64,000 nucleotides of DNA from Flavivirga abyssicola (GTDB lineage Bacteria; Bacteroidota; Bacteroidia; Flavobacteriales; Flavobacteriaceae): NCBI RefSeq assembly GCF_030540775.2, contig NZ_CP141266.1, positions 3,645,001 to 3,709,000 on the forward strand. Reading direction: 5' to 3'. Below are positions 46,701 through 56,129 of this stretch, piece by piece (the first letter of the stretch is position 1; every line of letters starts with the position of its first letter). The notes beneath the pieces are model-generated. The model had not been told where the DNA came from and made no database searches. It was given only the letters and a program-made list of their open reading frames with translations. The position numbers and the translations under genes were made by a program.

Positions 46701-47475
46701 GGTGTTGTCCTTTGCTGAAAATAACGAACCCGTATCAACATTTTTAATTACAGATGTTAATGATGGTAAGCAAAATATTATAGGCAAAGATATTAGTTCG
46801 CGATATCGCTTTGAATGGGCTGGACTTGATAGAGATGGTAATCCACAGATTTTTAATGAGAACGGAGACATTATTGGGTATGAAGAAGGGCTTCCTTCCA
46901 TTGCAGCTTTGGTTACCACAAAACCTTTTATAGCTCCTGGTTTTGGAGGTTTTAGAAATTCCTTTGGCTATAAAAACTTTACGTTGTCGTTTTTGGCCTC
47001 ATTTAAGTTTGGACACGTTTTTCAAGAATCATTGGCCCAAAAATATGCCAGTACCCCAGACAAAGTATACCATAAAGATGTTTCCAATGCGTGGAAAATA
47101 CCTGGAGATCAGCTTACTACCAATATCCCTGCATTACCTAGAAATGCAGACGAACTAAGCTTTGCCAGGGAAGAATTCTTTACCCTGTCCAATTACGGCA
47201 TTCAAGATGCATCCTATGTGCGGTTGCGTGATGTTACATTAGGATATACACTAAATAACCTAGCTACTGAAAAAATAGGACTTGATGTCGTTAATTTCAC
47301 ACTTCAAGCTAGAAACCTTGGGTTGTTATGGAGAGCAAATAACGTAGGGTTAGACCCTGAATCGGTACCATTTACTGCAAACGGTTTTTCCTTTACCGAC
47401 AATTTTGCACAAGCATTTAGGCCAGGCATTATACCCCCCGTTACAATTGTTTTTGGTGTCAATTTAAACTTTTAA
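43714..47475 (+). CDS. SusC/RagA-family TonB-dependent receptor with STN signalling domain
   Basis: A 1253-residue outer membrane receptor. The N-terminus is long (MKYNLKEVILFKDKRLIEVI) before the hydrophobic core ending in GFSQ; a start at 43774 is also possible. The STN domain (about 45-115) interacts with FecR. Next are a CarboxypepD_reg-like domain (about 128-225, FTITGRVLDKAGIPIVGASV), the plug (about 235-370, LNELDEVVLTGYTETN, GLSPGLNINSVNTPGGQQ, ELIIRGIST, PLIVLDGFPYEGPLNDI, ETIDILRDAAATTLWGIRAS, NGVVVITTKRG) and a 22-strand barrel. It imports polymer fragments or peptides captured by the SusD partner encoded 4 bases downstream. Confidence 0.96.
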   Translation: MKYNLKEVILFKDKRLIEVIMKSCFLLFCTMAFSINASTGFSQNAKIVIDSDRSIAIEEIFRLIKSQTDYLFVYDVDMVKGTKPIQVKKGVVKIKHLLKMALEPISCTYEFERNTFIVKKKKTVKKANDQQETFTITGRVLDKAGIPIVGASVVVATPQPTERTYRNSNFIVRGTETDFDGSFSLEVSLNLELSAFALGFRDHVQLITTKQEQYTIVLKEELNELDEVVLTGYTETNIERSSVAASKITKKDIARQKAINLSDRLEGLSPGLNINSVNTPGGQQQTELIIRGISTFDTDFQVGSQNSGQKERQNSLNRQPLIVLDGFPYEGPLNDIDPQTIETIDILRDAAATTLWGIRASNGVVVITTKRGSEYAGKPTITFSNNLTIGTRQDLRDLGLASAEETIKIYSNSYELDNGLDNIAFNVFNDPSNPFNIGGRYQTLDPFQQIWADFYNPNGGISATERDTRLAALAQNDILKDFEKYLLSPGFIRENTLSVRGGDPLSSYNFTVTHANEERPDLGDKFRRLNLSLTTDFRINEKTKVVLDASLTSSVTKDNGIGVSSLLTGVGGLKIYDRLVDNNGEPQAIRNVYSEFRDEFKTLGFEDPSYNPILDQKLRDNENKRFNLRLAAGINYEITDWLTADIKYQYNRIINEINNNKDVRLFETRTNNNNYIDEVLSDENTDVVRNVPYGGTLENSYENTINSVLRGSLQFNNTYGEYHNLSALGGMEVSENTVDLSRRIYYGYNDRTGVSNVNFDPTSVEGYRFGSIPSYLQGSARIQANNIFRPDVVSRAVSTFGNIAYSYKSKYNLTLSGKIDQTTAFGINKRLSRPLLWAVGGSWNLAKENFIATDWINTLKLRGSYGVNGNLRRGLSTVVVIEYNFNEEFTQENYANISSAGNPNLTFEETTTKNLGLDFGFFDNMINGSIDVYERVSENLLVPFNINETFGQTGDIFRNDGAIENKGIEINLNFDILTNAELTWNSNFNFSFNKNKVLSFAENNEPVSTFLITDVNDGKQNIIGKDISSRYRFEWAGLDRDGNPQIFNENGDIIGYEEGLPSIAALVTTKPFIAPGFGGFRNSFGYKNFTLSFLASFKFGHVFQESLAQKYASTPDKVYHKDVSNAWKIPGDQLTTNIPALPRNADELSFAREEFFTLSNYGIQDASYVRLRDVTLGYTLNNLATEKIGLDVVNFTLQARNLGLLWRANNVGLDPESVPFTANGFSFTDNFAQAFRPGIIPPVTIVFGVNLNF

Positions 47476-47479
47476 TAAA

Positions 47480-48880
47480 ATGAGAAAGATAATACCGATA
47501 ATTTTAATCATTGTAGCATTGATCAACCAATCATGCGACGATTATGTAGATATTGAACCTAAAGGTAATGCCATTGCATCTAGCTTAGATGATGTTGATC
47601 AACTATTGGGTAATGCAAGTGCTTTGTCTTTTGAACTTGGCAATGCCATACCCAATCTAGTACATGATAACATACAGCTTTCCGAAGCCGAAATTGTGAC
47701 TGCTGGAAACTCTAGAGAATCTGACTTTATAGACAATATTTATCAATTAGAACCTATATTTTATGAAGGCACTCAAACCGATTTAGGTTGGAGCCGCCAT
47801 TATATCAGTATAGGATATACCAATCATATTCTTGAAGTTCTTGAAGGTATTGATACAGACGATCCGTTAAAAAATGTATATGAAGGAGAAGCGAAAGTAC
47901 ATCGCGCATATCATTATTTTCAACTTGTAAATGTATACGGTGTTCACTATGGACTTCCTCAAGCAGCAGAGTCTGGTTCTGGAGTACCTATAGTAACTGT
48001 TTTTTCTGATGATATTGTACCAATTTCAAGAAACACGGTGAACGAGGTCTACGATTTTATAGTTCAAGATCTAGAAGATGCCATTGCAGCGTTACCAAAT
48101 ATAAACGGTACCAATAACCGACCTTCAAAAGCAGCTGCTTTGGGGCTTTTGGCTGAAGTGTATTTGCATATGGGCGATTACGAAAAAGCACTCCTTAATG
48201 CCGAAGATGCGCTGTCTATAAACAGCACCGTTTTAGATTATAATACAGATCTAATAGACTTTTTTGGATTATTGTCTTTACCCACAGATATAGATAATCC
48301 TGAAAACATTTTGATGAAAGAAGCTTTTGTGCTTACAGCTTTTGACCCCAGAACTTTTGAGGAAATAATATTCTCTGGGTATTCAGATGAACTTTTAAGC
48401 ATCAGTGATGTGGATAACGATCTACGTTTTCTATTTACTATAGAAAACCCCAATACTGGCAACACCGTTCTTTCTGATGAATATATATTTGAGCTAGGAA
48501 TTACCGTGCCCAAATTATTATTAATACAAGCAGAATGTTTGGCAAGAACTGGTGACTTTGAAGAAGCTATGAACGTGGTCAATGAATTAAGAGCAAATCG
48601 TTTTGAAGCCTCATTTGTTGCCACAGATGGTCACTTACTCACCGCTGCGAATGCTGATGAAGCCATAGCTCATATTATCGATGAATCCAGACGTGAATTT
48701 CATGTTAGTGGCAAACGTTTTTTTGACATCAAACGTTTAAATGCCATTGAAAATGCAGGCATTTCCTTAACCAGAGGAGATATAACCTATGCTCCCAACA
48801 GTATCAATTGGGCAATGCCAATTTCAGAGAATGTAATCAATACGAGTAACGGACAAATACAGCAGAACCTAAGAGAGTAA
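47480..48880 (+). CDS. SusD/RagB-family nutrient-binding lipoprotein
   Basis: A 466-residue lipoprotein (signal MRKIIPIILIIVALINQSC, Cys at 19). It is a TPR-fold surface binding partner of SusC: DYVDIEPKGNAIASSLDDVD, EAKVHRAYHYFQLVNVYGVH, KAAALGLLAEVYLHMGDYEK, ALLNAEDAL, LLLIQAECLARTGDFEEAMN, VVNELRANRF, IIDESRREFHVSGKRFFDIK, and a final INWAMPISENVIN-like SusD C-terminal segment. It is translated right after the SusC gene. The ligand is unknown. Confidence 0.95.
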   Translation: MRKIIPIILIIVALINQSCDDYVDIEPKGNAIASSLDDVDQLLGNASALSFELGNAIPNLVHDNIQLSEAEIVTAGNSRESDFIDNIYQLEPIFYEGTQTDLGWSRHYISIGYTNHILEVLEGIDTDDPLKNVYEGEAKVHRAYHYFQLVNVYGVHYGLPQAAESGSGVPIVTVFSDDIVPISRNTVNEVYDFIVQDLEDAIAALPNINGTNNRPSKAAALGLLAEVYLHMGDYEKALLNAEDALSINSTVLDYNTDLIDFFGLLSLPTDIDNPENILMKEAFVLTAFDPRTFEEIIFSGYSDELLSISDVDNDLRFLFTIENPNTGNTVLSDEYIFELGITVPKLLLIQAECLARTGDFEEAMNVVNELRANRFEASFVATDGHLLTAANADEAIAHIIDESRREFHVSGKRFFDIKRLNAIENAGISLTRGDITYAPNSINWAMPISENVINTSNGQIQQNLRE

Positions 48881-49006
48881 ATTATAAGTCTCATGCATTG
48901 TTGAATTGTAACTCTGGTAGGTAATACCAGTGGAGTTAACACTGTCTTAGCATGGTTTGTTACAACACTTATAAATCAATCATTAAATATAAAACACCGC
49001 AAAGTA

Positions 49007-50452
49007 ATGTATAAAGTAAATAAAAAAATTAAAAACACATGGATAGGGTTAATGTTACTATTCGTTTTCGTAGGATGCAATAACCAAAAATCAAATGACA
49101 CAAAAAACTATGCAGTAGTCTCGGGGCGTATTCAAAATTACGAAGATTTACTATATATGATTTCTGATAATCTTGATACCGAAATTCAAATTGAACCCGA
49201 CGGTAACGGTTCCTTTAGCGATACCCTGCTTTTAGAAAAACCTGTGAGATTAAATTTAACATCCCAAAAGGGTAAAGCCTTGCAAAAAGTTGGTGTTTAC
49301 CTATATCCTGGAGCAGATCTACATATAGCCATAAACGGAGATAAGTTTCTCGAAAACCTGTCTTTCTCTGGAGAAGGCAAAGAGATAGCAGATTATTTCT
49401 TGGCAAAAGCAAGGATCTTGGAACAGGATAAAGACCTAAAACCTGAGAACATGTTCAAAGGGATGACAATTAAGCCAGAAGAAGCCTTTGATCGTATCGA
49501 AAACCAGTATCGACAACTATTGGAAAAACTACAACAGCACAAAACACTTTCAGAATCTTTTATAGCCTCAGAAGAAAAACAACTTAAATATCAAAATCTG
49601 GAAAAAATGGATATGATACTTAGCTTATATAAGAATTCGAACAAAGATTCTAACCTTAAACTTCCAAAAAAATATGAAATAGAGATGGCAAATGTGCCCA
49701 TTGATCTTGAAGAGGATTACAAAACATCTCGCAGCTACCAAATTATCCTAAATCACAAGATAGATCAGCACGTTAAAGAAGTTGTGCAAAAAAATCCTCA
49801 GGTCAGTAAAACAGAGGCAATGTTCGGTTGGTTAGAAAAAATGCCGAATGAATACATTAAAAACAACATGGCTTTTATGATAATTTTAGGAGCGCTGGAT
49901 AAAACTGAAATGACTGCCGATAAATTAAAAAGTGCTCATGAAGGTTATTTATCCGTAGCAACTAATCAAGAACATATTAATGATGTTAAAAAGGTTTATG
50001 AGCGAAAAATGGCACTAACACCTGGCAAGCCCTCTCCGAACTTTGAAAATTACATCAACTATAACGGGGGTACCACCTCATTGGCAGATTTAAAAGGCAA
50101 GTATTTGTATATAGACCTTTGGGCAACCTGGTGTGTACCCTGCCTTGCCGAAGTACCAGAACTTAAAAAACTGGAAAAGGAATATCGTGGTACCAACCTA
50201 CAGTTTGTAAGTATTTCTGTTGATTTTAAAGACGATGAAGCGAAATGGAGAAAAATGATTAAAGAGAAAAATTTACCAGGGATTCATCTTTTGACCGATG
50301 ATGCCTTTGATTCTCAGTTTATCGTTGACTATGAAATTCCAGGTGTACCCAGGACCATCATTTTAGGGCCTGATGGTGAAATAATTGCATCAAATGCCTA
50401 TTTGCCATCTGAACCGGAATTACGCCCCATGTTAAATACTTTGGACCTATAA
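49007..50452 (+). CDS. TlpA-like thioredoxin-domain lipoprotein, copy 1
   Basis: A 481-residue lipoprotein (lipobox ending FVGC near residue 27). The N-terminal 330 residues are an unassigned beta/helical domain that starts YAVVSGRIQNYEDLLY. The C-terminal part is a thioredoxin/TlpA domain: SLADLKGKYLYIDLWATWC with CVPC, AEVPELKKLEKEY, LQFVSISVDFKDDEAKWRKM and a cis-Pro loop YEIPGVPRTIILGPDG. It lies 126 bases after the susD-like gene and is followed by a paralogue. These enzymes reduce or exchange disulfides in the periplasm or at the surface. Confidence 0.9.
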   Translation: MYKVNKKIKNTWIGLMLLFVFVGCNNQKSNDTKNYAVVSGRIQNYEDLLYMISDNLDTEIQIEPDGNGSFSDTLLLEKPVRLNLTSQKGKALQKVGVYLYPGADLHIAINGDKFLENLSFSGEGKEIADYFLAKARILEQDKDLKPENMFKGMTIKPEEAFDRIENQYRQLLEKLQQHKTLSESFIASEEKQLKYQNLEKMDMILSLYKNSNKDSNLKLPKKYEIEMANVPIDLEEDYKTSRSYQIILNHKIDQHVKEVVQKNPQVSKTEAMFGWLEKMPNEYIKNNMAFMIILGALDKTEMTADKLKSAHEGYLSVATNQEHINDVKKVYERKMALTPGKPSPNFENYINYNGGTTSLADLKGKYLYIDLWATWCVPCLAEVPELKKLEKEYRGTNLQFVSISVDFKDDEAKWRKMIKEKNLPGIHLLTDDAFDSQFIVDYEIPGVPRTIILGPDGEIIASNAYLPSEPELRPMLNTLDL

Positions 50453-50492
50453 AAATTATTTCAGCAATTAAAAGCAAATAATAAAGAAACAA

Positions 50493-51905
50493 ATGAACAA
50501 TAAATTTTTAATACTACTTGTAACTACATTTTTGGTATATGCTTGCAAAAATGAAAAAAAACAAAGCTCCGAACCCAAAAAAGAATACGCTATTGTGTCA
50601 GGAAAAGCCACGAATTATAGTGGATTACTCAGACTCACAAATGAAGAAGATGTATATGAACTAAAAATTAATGATGATGGTATCTTCGGAGACACGATAC
50701 ATTTAAAAACCCCCGACGAATACCAGTTTGAGAACGCCGTAGGACAACGCACTTACCTGTATCTATATCCTGGAGCAGAACTTAACATCAACATTAATGG
50801 AGACAACCTAGAAAAAGGTATTTCATTTTCAGGTGATGCAGCTAAAGAAAGCAACTATCTCATAGAAAAGAAAAAACTTTTGCTCAGCTATGATATGTAC
50901 CCAAACCCCGAAAAAGAACTCGAAACACTACAAGAAGCCGTGGCTAACCTAGAAAAGCGACATGCCAAAATGATGGATAACCTTGAAACATCAGATGGTC
51001 TCTCTGATGCTTTCAAGGCGCTTGAAAAAAAACGATTACATTACACCTTACTGCACAGTTTGTCTGAATACGTGTCTATGACACGAACTCCAGAAAATAG
51101 AGAAGGTGTTGCATTACCAGAAAGATACAGTAAAGAACTCTCCAACTTACCAATAAATAGAGAAGCCGATTATCGCTCGTCAAAAAGTTACAGAGCATTG
51201 GTGTTTAACCAGATAATGAAGCAAACCAATGAACGCATAGGCGAAGATACCACAGTAAATTATCCAAAGGTTGAATTTGAAGTCATCAAAGAAATTCCGA
51301 ACGAATATATTAGGAATGAGGTGGCGTTTTCAAGTGCAGAAGGTTCAGTACTGTATACAGATTCAGGATTGCAAGAACTACAAGATATACATGATCGTTA
51401 CATGAGTGTAGCCACTAATGAAAAAAGGAAAAAGGAATTTATAAAAGTATATGAATCCAAATTGGCTAACGCGCCAGGGAGGCCTTCCCCAAAGTTCAAG
51501 GATTACGAAAATTATAAAGGAGGCACTACGTCTTTAGATGATTTTAAAGGTAAATATGTATTCATTGACGTATGGGCCACCTGGTGTTCTCCTTGCAGAG
51601 CAGAAATACCCTTTTTAGAAAAACTCGAGAAAAAATACCATGATAAGAATTTAACGTTCGTAAGTATTTCAATTGATTCTAAAAGAGATCATGATAAATG
51701 GAAAAAAATGGTAAAGGAGGAAAATATGGCTGGTGTACAATTGTTTGCCGATAAGGATTTTGATTCTGAATTCATTAAGGCCTACAACATTTTTAGCATT
51801 CCCCAATTTATATTGATAGACCCAGAAGGGGGCATTCTAAATGCAGAGTCACCAAGACCTTCAGAACTTATCCATAATACATGGTTGGAAGAACAAGGCC
51901 TTTAA
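50493..51905 (+). CDS. TlpA-like thioredoxin-domain lipoprotein, copy 2
   Basis: A 470-residue paralogue of the previous gene with the same design: lipoprotein signal ending LVYAC (residue 18), a 320-residue N-terminal domain opening YAIVSGKATNYSGLLRLT, and a thioredoxin domain with SLDDFKGKYVFIDVWATWC, CSPC, RAEIPFLEKLEKKY, FVSISIDSKRDHDKWKKM and FSIPQFILIDPEG. The two copies keep CxxC but have different middle residues (VP against SP). The tandem suggests duplication within the locus. It is 40 bases after copy 1 and 43 bases before the M16 peptidase. Confidence 0.9.
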   Translation: MNNKFLILLVTTFLVYACKNEKKQSSEPKKEYAIVSGKATNYSGLLRLTNEEDVYELKINDDGIFGDTIHLKTPDEYQFENAVGQRTYLYLYPGAELNININGDNLEKGISFSGDAAKESNYLIEKKKLLLSYDMYPNPEKELETLQEAVANLEKRHAKMMDNLETSDGLSDAFKALEKKRLHYTLLHSLSEYVSMTRTPENREGVALPERYSKELSNLPINREADYRSSKSYRALVFNQIMKQTNERIGEDTTVNYPKVEFEVIKEIPNEYIRNEVAFSSAEGSVLYTDSGLQELQDIHDRYMSVATNEKRKKEFIKVYESKLANAPGRPSPKFKDYENYKGGTTSLDDFKGKYVFIDVWATWCSPCRAEIPFLEKLEKKYHDKNLTFVSISIDSKRDHDKWKKMVKEENMAGVQLFADKDFDSEFIKAYNIFSIPQFILIDPEGGILNAESPRPSELIHNTWLEEQGL

Positions 51906-51948
51906 AACAAAAAAAGAAGCAGTAATTAACACACTAAAAACAAAATTA

Positions 51949-54804
51949 ATGAAACGAAATATTCAATTATCAATCGCAGTATTCTCTATGCTATTGATGG
52001 GATGCAAAACTAAAGTCGTAAGTCAACAAAGTAGCTCAAACAGTCAGGTAGTTAAAAAAACTATCGATTTAAATGAAAAAATACCTGAGAGCCAAAAAAC
52101 AAGGAAGGGTGTATTAGAAAATGGTATGACCTACTATTTACATAGTACAGATATTAATAAAGATGTTGCAAGCTATTACATTATACAAAATGTAGGATCT
52201 ATTTTAGAAAATGAGAACCAACGCGGATTAGCACATTTTTTAGAGCATATGGCGTTTAATGGTACGAAGTCATTCCCAGGAAAATCTATGTTAAATAAAC
52301 TAGAAGAAAACGGGTTGGTTTTTGGTAGGGATATTAATGCCTATACTGGTTTTGACGAAACGGTATATAACGTTAACAATATCCCTACGACCTCAGAAAT
52401 GACTGGGGTAGGGCTACAAATTCTTAACGATTGGTCCAATTATTTGCTATTGACCGATACAGAAATAGATGCAGAACGCGGCGTTATTAGAGAAGAATGG
52501 CGGACCTCTCAAAGTGGGGGAATGCGAATTATGGAAAAAAATATTGGTGCAGAATATGGATACTCTAAATACGGAGAAAGACTACCTATTGGTCTTATGA
52601 ACATCGTTGATAATTTTGAATATAAGGCGCTCAGAGACTTCTATCATGATTGGTATAGAACAGATTTACAAGCCATTGCCATTATAGGGGATTTTAACAT
52701 TGATGAAATGGAAGCCAAAGTCCAGGAGAAATTTTCAAAAATACCTGCCGTAGAAAACCCGCCCAAACGCTATGAAGTAAAAATAGAAGACAAAGAGGAA
52801 TTGGATTTTTCCATAGCCATGGATAAAGAAGTGGCCTTTTCAAATTTGATGTTTAAGATACGTCAACCAAAATCATTAAAAGATGAGACCGTAAGAGATT
52901 TGAGAAAAGACCTTTTGAACGACATGGTAAAGTCCATTTTGAACGAACGTTTCCAGGAATTATTACAAAACCCGGAGTCACCAATATTGAGTGTGGGTGC
53001 AGATATTTCAAATTTAGCTCGTTTATATGAGAGTTTCGATTTGTATATACAACCCAAGAAAAATAAACAGCAAGATGCTTTTGCCGTGGCTATGAACGAA
53101 TTAAACAGAGCAGTAAAATTTGGATTTACAAAATCTGAAATCAATAGGGCAATTACCAGCAAGCTTAAAGATTACGAGAGTGAGATTGCTAGTTTAGAAG
53201 ATAGGATGCATTGGATGATTATTGAAGGTATAAAGATGAATTATCTCGAGAATAAACCTATTGCTGATGTCGCTAAAACTTACGAGATCACGAAGGCGAT
53301 TTACAATAATTTAAAACCTGAAGATGTCCTGCAACATTTAAGGCAGATGTATACCGATAAAAACAGGGTAGTCATGGTAACTGGAGTAAAAGGAAATAAT
53401 AATATTACTGAAACACAGGTAAAAGACATTATTAAATCTGCAGAAAATAATACATCATTAAAACCCTATGAAGATACAGGAGAAGCTGAGTCATTAATGG
53501 CAGGAACAAACTTTACTCCAGGTACCATAGCCAGTGAAAAAAAGAACGAAGCACTGGGTTTTACTACCTATACGTTAAGTAATGGGGTTAAAGTACATCA
53601 CAAATATGTAGATAAGAATAAAAATGATGTTATGATAGATATTGTAAGTGATGGCGGAAGCTCTTTGGTTCCTACAGAGGATTTACCCTCTGCAGAAGCT
53701 TTGCCTATGTACTTAGAACAAGCAGGATTGGGTGACTTTTCATCAACGGAATTATCCAAAGTATTATCAGGAAAAACCGCTATGGCTCGTACCATGATTG
53801 ATAATACCGAGGAAAAAATCATGGGGTTTTCAACAACAAAAGATGTCGAGACTCTTTTACAAATGGTGCATCTTCGTTTTACAAAACCCAGGTTTGATAA
53901 AAAAAGCTACGGTTTAATGATGCAAAATATAGAAGCTTATGTTAACTCAAAAGGCAAGGATCCCAGATCAAAAATGGAAGATAGTTTAACTGTCACAGTT
54001 TATGGTAAAAATCATCCGATTAAGCGTATCATAAACAAAGCATATGCCGCAGAGATTAGTTTTGAAAAAATGAAAGCTATTTACAAATCCAGATTTTCCA
54101 ACCCATCAGATTTTGATTTTTTTATTGTAGGCGATATAAAGGCAGAAACCCTAAAACCACTGTTAGAAAATTATATAGCCAGTATGCCGACCACTAACGA
54201 AAAGGAACAGTGGAAGGACAATACTGTAGCGTGGCAAAAGGAAAAAATTGATAAAGATATATTCTTGCCTATGGAAGATGCCAAAGGCACAGTAAATATT
54301 GAAATTAAAAAAGATATGCCCTATAACATCAAAGACAAATTGTTGACCAGCACCCTTGGTAAACTTTTGGAATTACGTTACACGGCAACACTTAGGGAAG
54401 AAGAAGGGGGTACTTATGGAGCAAGCACCTATGCAGAACTTGTAAGGAAACCAAGAGGTTCTGCAACGATTTCTGTAAACTTTGATTGCAACCCTGAGTT
54501 GGTAGATAAACTGGTATCCATTGTACATCAAGAAATGGAAAAAATGAAAAATGGCATTATTAGTCAAGAAGATTTAAACAAAACCAAAAAGGCCATACTA
54601 AAAAAACGTAAAGACAATAAAAATAATATGGACTACGATCTTACGGCAATGCAGAACTATATTCTTGAAGGTTATAATATGGAGTTACCCGAAAACTTTG
54701 AACAAATTGTTACTGGCATAACCAAAAATCAAATTCAAGACATTGCCAAAAGAATTCTAACCAACAATCAATCTTACGAGGTCGTCTTTAAACCATTGCA
54801 ATAA
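51949..54804 (+). CDS. M16-family zinc metallopeptidase lipoprotein
   Basis: The start at 51949 (MKRNIQLSIAVFSMLLMGC) is preferred over a longer in-frame start because it gives a clean lipoprotein signal and does not overlap the previous gene. The 951-residue protein has two M16 halves. The first carries the inverted zinc motif HFLEH (RGLAHFLEHMAFNGTKSFPG) and a downstream acidic ligand in the AERGVIREEW segment. The second lacks the motif. This architecture fits insulinase/pitrilysin-like peptidases that degrade peptides in the periplasm or on the surface. It is part of the SusCD operon. Confidence 0.92.
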   Translation: MKRNIQLSIAVFSMLLMGCKTKVVSQQSSSNSQVVKKTIDLNEKIPESQKTRKGVLENGMTYYLHSTDINKDVASYYIIQNVGSILENENQRGLAHFLEHMAFNGTKSFPGKSMLNKLEENGLVFGRDINAYTGFDETVYNVNNIPTTSEMTGVGLQILNDWSNYLLLTDTEIDAERGVIREEWRTSQSGGMRIMEKNIGAEYGYSKYGERLPIGLMNIVDNFEYKALRDFYHDWYRTDLQAIAIIGDFNIDEMEAKVQEKFSKIPAVENPPKRYEVKIEDKEELDFSIAMDKEVAFSNLMFKIRQPKSLKDETVRDLRKDLLNDMVKSILNERFQELLQNPESPILSVGADISNLARLYESFDLYIQPKKNKQQDAFAVAMNELNRAVKFGFTKSEINRAITSKLKDYESEIASLEDRMHWMIIEGIKMNYLENKPIADVAKTYEITKAIYNNLKPEDVLQHLRQMYTDKNRVVMVTGVKGNNNITETQVKDIIKSAENNTSLKPYEDTGEAESLMAGTNFTPGTIASEKKNEALGFTTYTLSNGVKVHHKYVDKNKNDVMIDIVSDGGSSLVPTEDLPSAEALPMYLEQAGLGDFSSTELSKVLSGKTAMARTMIDNTEEKIMGFSTTKDVETLLQMVHLRFTKPRFDKKSYGLMMQNIEAYVNSKGKDPRSKMEDSLTVTVYGKNHPIKRIINKAYAAEISFEKMKAIYKSRFSNPSDFDFFIVGDIKAETLKPLLENYIASMPTTNEKEQWKDNTVAWQKEKIDKDIFLPMEDAKGTVNIEIKKDMPYNIKDKLLTSTLGKLLELRYTATLREEEGGTYGASTYAELVRKPRGSATISVNFDCNPELVDKLVSIVHQEMEKMKNGIISQEDLNKTKKAILKKRKDNKNNMDYDLTAMQNYILEGYNMELPENFEQIVTGITKNQIQDIAKRILTNNQSYEVVFKPLQ

Positions 54805-54840
54805 CTTGATTAAAATGAAAACCAAACTAAAAATTAAATT

Positions 54841-55821
54841 ATGAAATACTTCAAAAAAATACTGGTTCCACTGCTGTCGGTACTTTTAGTATCCGCTTGT
54901 ACATCAGATGATGAAAACACGCCAGATAGAGGCGTTGTCGTGACCACTTTAGATTTTAACACCACAATTCTGGATAATCTAGAATTTGGTGATGTTGTAG
55001 GCAATATAAAAGGTAGAACCAATATAGGTTTGGTTTCATTTGAAATCATTTCGCAAACTCCAGAAGGTGCTTTGTCCATAGATGAAATAGTCGGTGAATT
55101 GACAGTAGCTAATCCCGATATTATTGATGCCTCTGTTAATCCTGAAATTGTTTTAACAGTAACTGTAAAAAATGGTGATGTTTCGAAAAACTCGAATATA
55201 ACCATAGCCGTTGAAGCTGCTCCAGTGGATAATGATGGTGATGGTATATTTTCTGATACCGATCAAGATGATAATGACCCATGCGTACCATCTCAATTAC
55301 CAAATTATACTGATTTTGATGAAACCAATCCAATTTGGATGGCAGCGGATTGTGATGGTGATGGAGACACTAATGGTGATGAGATTGCTAATGGGACTAA
55401 CCCGTATGAATCTGCGACATGCGACTCAATGGTAGATACTGATATTTGGAGTGGTCCTCTTGCTTTTAAAGATGAAGTTTTTGGAGATGTTTATGAGTAC
55501 AATTCAAATCCTAATTCACCACCTATAGCAGGATGTGGGTTTCTGTTTGTAAGCGACCCTCTAGATTATATTTTTAATTATGGTCCATGTGCAGATACAG
55601 ATACATTAGATATTACCTTAACATTCGAACCTGACTTTGATGGGGCTACGGAGGGTACAGTATCTGTAACAGAACAAGACTATACCTGTGATTTCCTAGT
55701 ATCAACTTTTACTGCTACAGGAACTTATGATGAATTGACAGAGACTATTATTCTAAATTATACGGTTGATGAAGAAGGAGATATTTTTGATGGAATTTTA
55801 ACCATAACTACTGTCCCGTAA
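54841..55821 (+). CDS. Cadherin-like / calcium-repeat surface lipoprotein
   Basis: A 326-residue lipoprotein (lipobox ending LVSAC, residue 20). Residues about 35-130 look like a cadherin-like beta domain (NTTILDNLEFGDVVGNIKG, PDIIDASVNPEIVLTVTVKN). Residues about 132-190 hold thrombospondin-type-3 calcium-binding repeats (DNDGDGIFSDTDQDDNDPC, DCDGDGDTNGDEIANGTNP). The C-terminal part is an unassigned, Cys-containing beta domain. It lies 36 bases after the M16 gene and is followed by a strong terminator, so it is the last gene of this transcript. Function is not known. Confidence 0.82.
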   Translation: MKYFKKILVPLLSVLLVSACTSDDENTPDRGVVVTTLDFNTTILDNLEFGDVVGNIKGRTNIGLVSFEIISQTPEGALSIDEIVGELTVANPDIIDASVNPEIVLTVTVKNGDVSKNSNITIAVEAAPVDNDGDGIFSDTDQDDNDPCVPSQLPNYTDFDETNPIWMAADCDGDGDTNGDEIANGTNPYESATCDSMVDTDIWSGPLAFKDEVFGDVYEYNSNPNSPPIAGCGFLFVSDPLDYIFNYGPCADTDTLDITLTFEPDFDGATEGTVSVTEQDYTCDFLVSTFTATGTYDELTETIILNYTVDEEGDIFDGILTITTVP

Positions 55822-55849
55822 TTTTTAAAGGATTTATTTGATTAGTCTT

Positions 55850-55900
55850 TTAAGAGGATGAAGTACAAGGCATGCCTTTACATCATCCTCTTAATTTTTT
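55850..55900 (+). terminator. Intrinsic terminator after the SusCD operon
   Basis: TTAAGAGGATGA (55850-55861) pairs with TCATCCTCTTAA (55883-55894), 12 perfect pairs, with an inner AAGGCATGCCTT self-complementary loop. A run of six T follows (55895-55900). It begins 29 bases after the lipoprotein stop codon. Confidence 0.9.
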
Positions 55901-56129
55901 CAATGCTATCAACAAATAAAATAAGTATTATTGTTTTGTATATCAGTTCAATACAGGATTGTGGGGTTTATTACAATTAGCGTAATATAACTAAGGTCAA
56001 CACACTTAAGCCATCCGAAGAGAAATTGGTAGAATTATTCAATGAATTAGATATTTAACATTTTTTTAATAAGGGTATTGTTCTTTAACAAAGTCTATGA
56101 AAGTATATAAATTAAAACACCAAATATTA

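Noticed and set aside
46392-46919. 175-codon minus-strand ORF inside the susC-like gene
   Set aside because: Antisense to the receptor barrel; no domain, and the plus-strand protein is complete across it.
48905-48950. Hairpin AACTC-TGGTA ... TACCA-GAGTT between susD and tlpA as terminator
   Set aside because: It has a 3-base bulge and no T-run; it may be an mRNA processing or stabilising hairpin, but this is not strong enough to list.
51841-51948. Longer start of the first M16 peptidase
   Set aside because: It would overlap the previous gene and bury the clear lipoprotein signal that begins at 51949.
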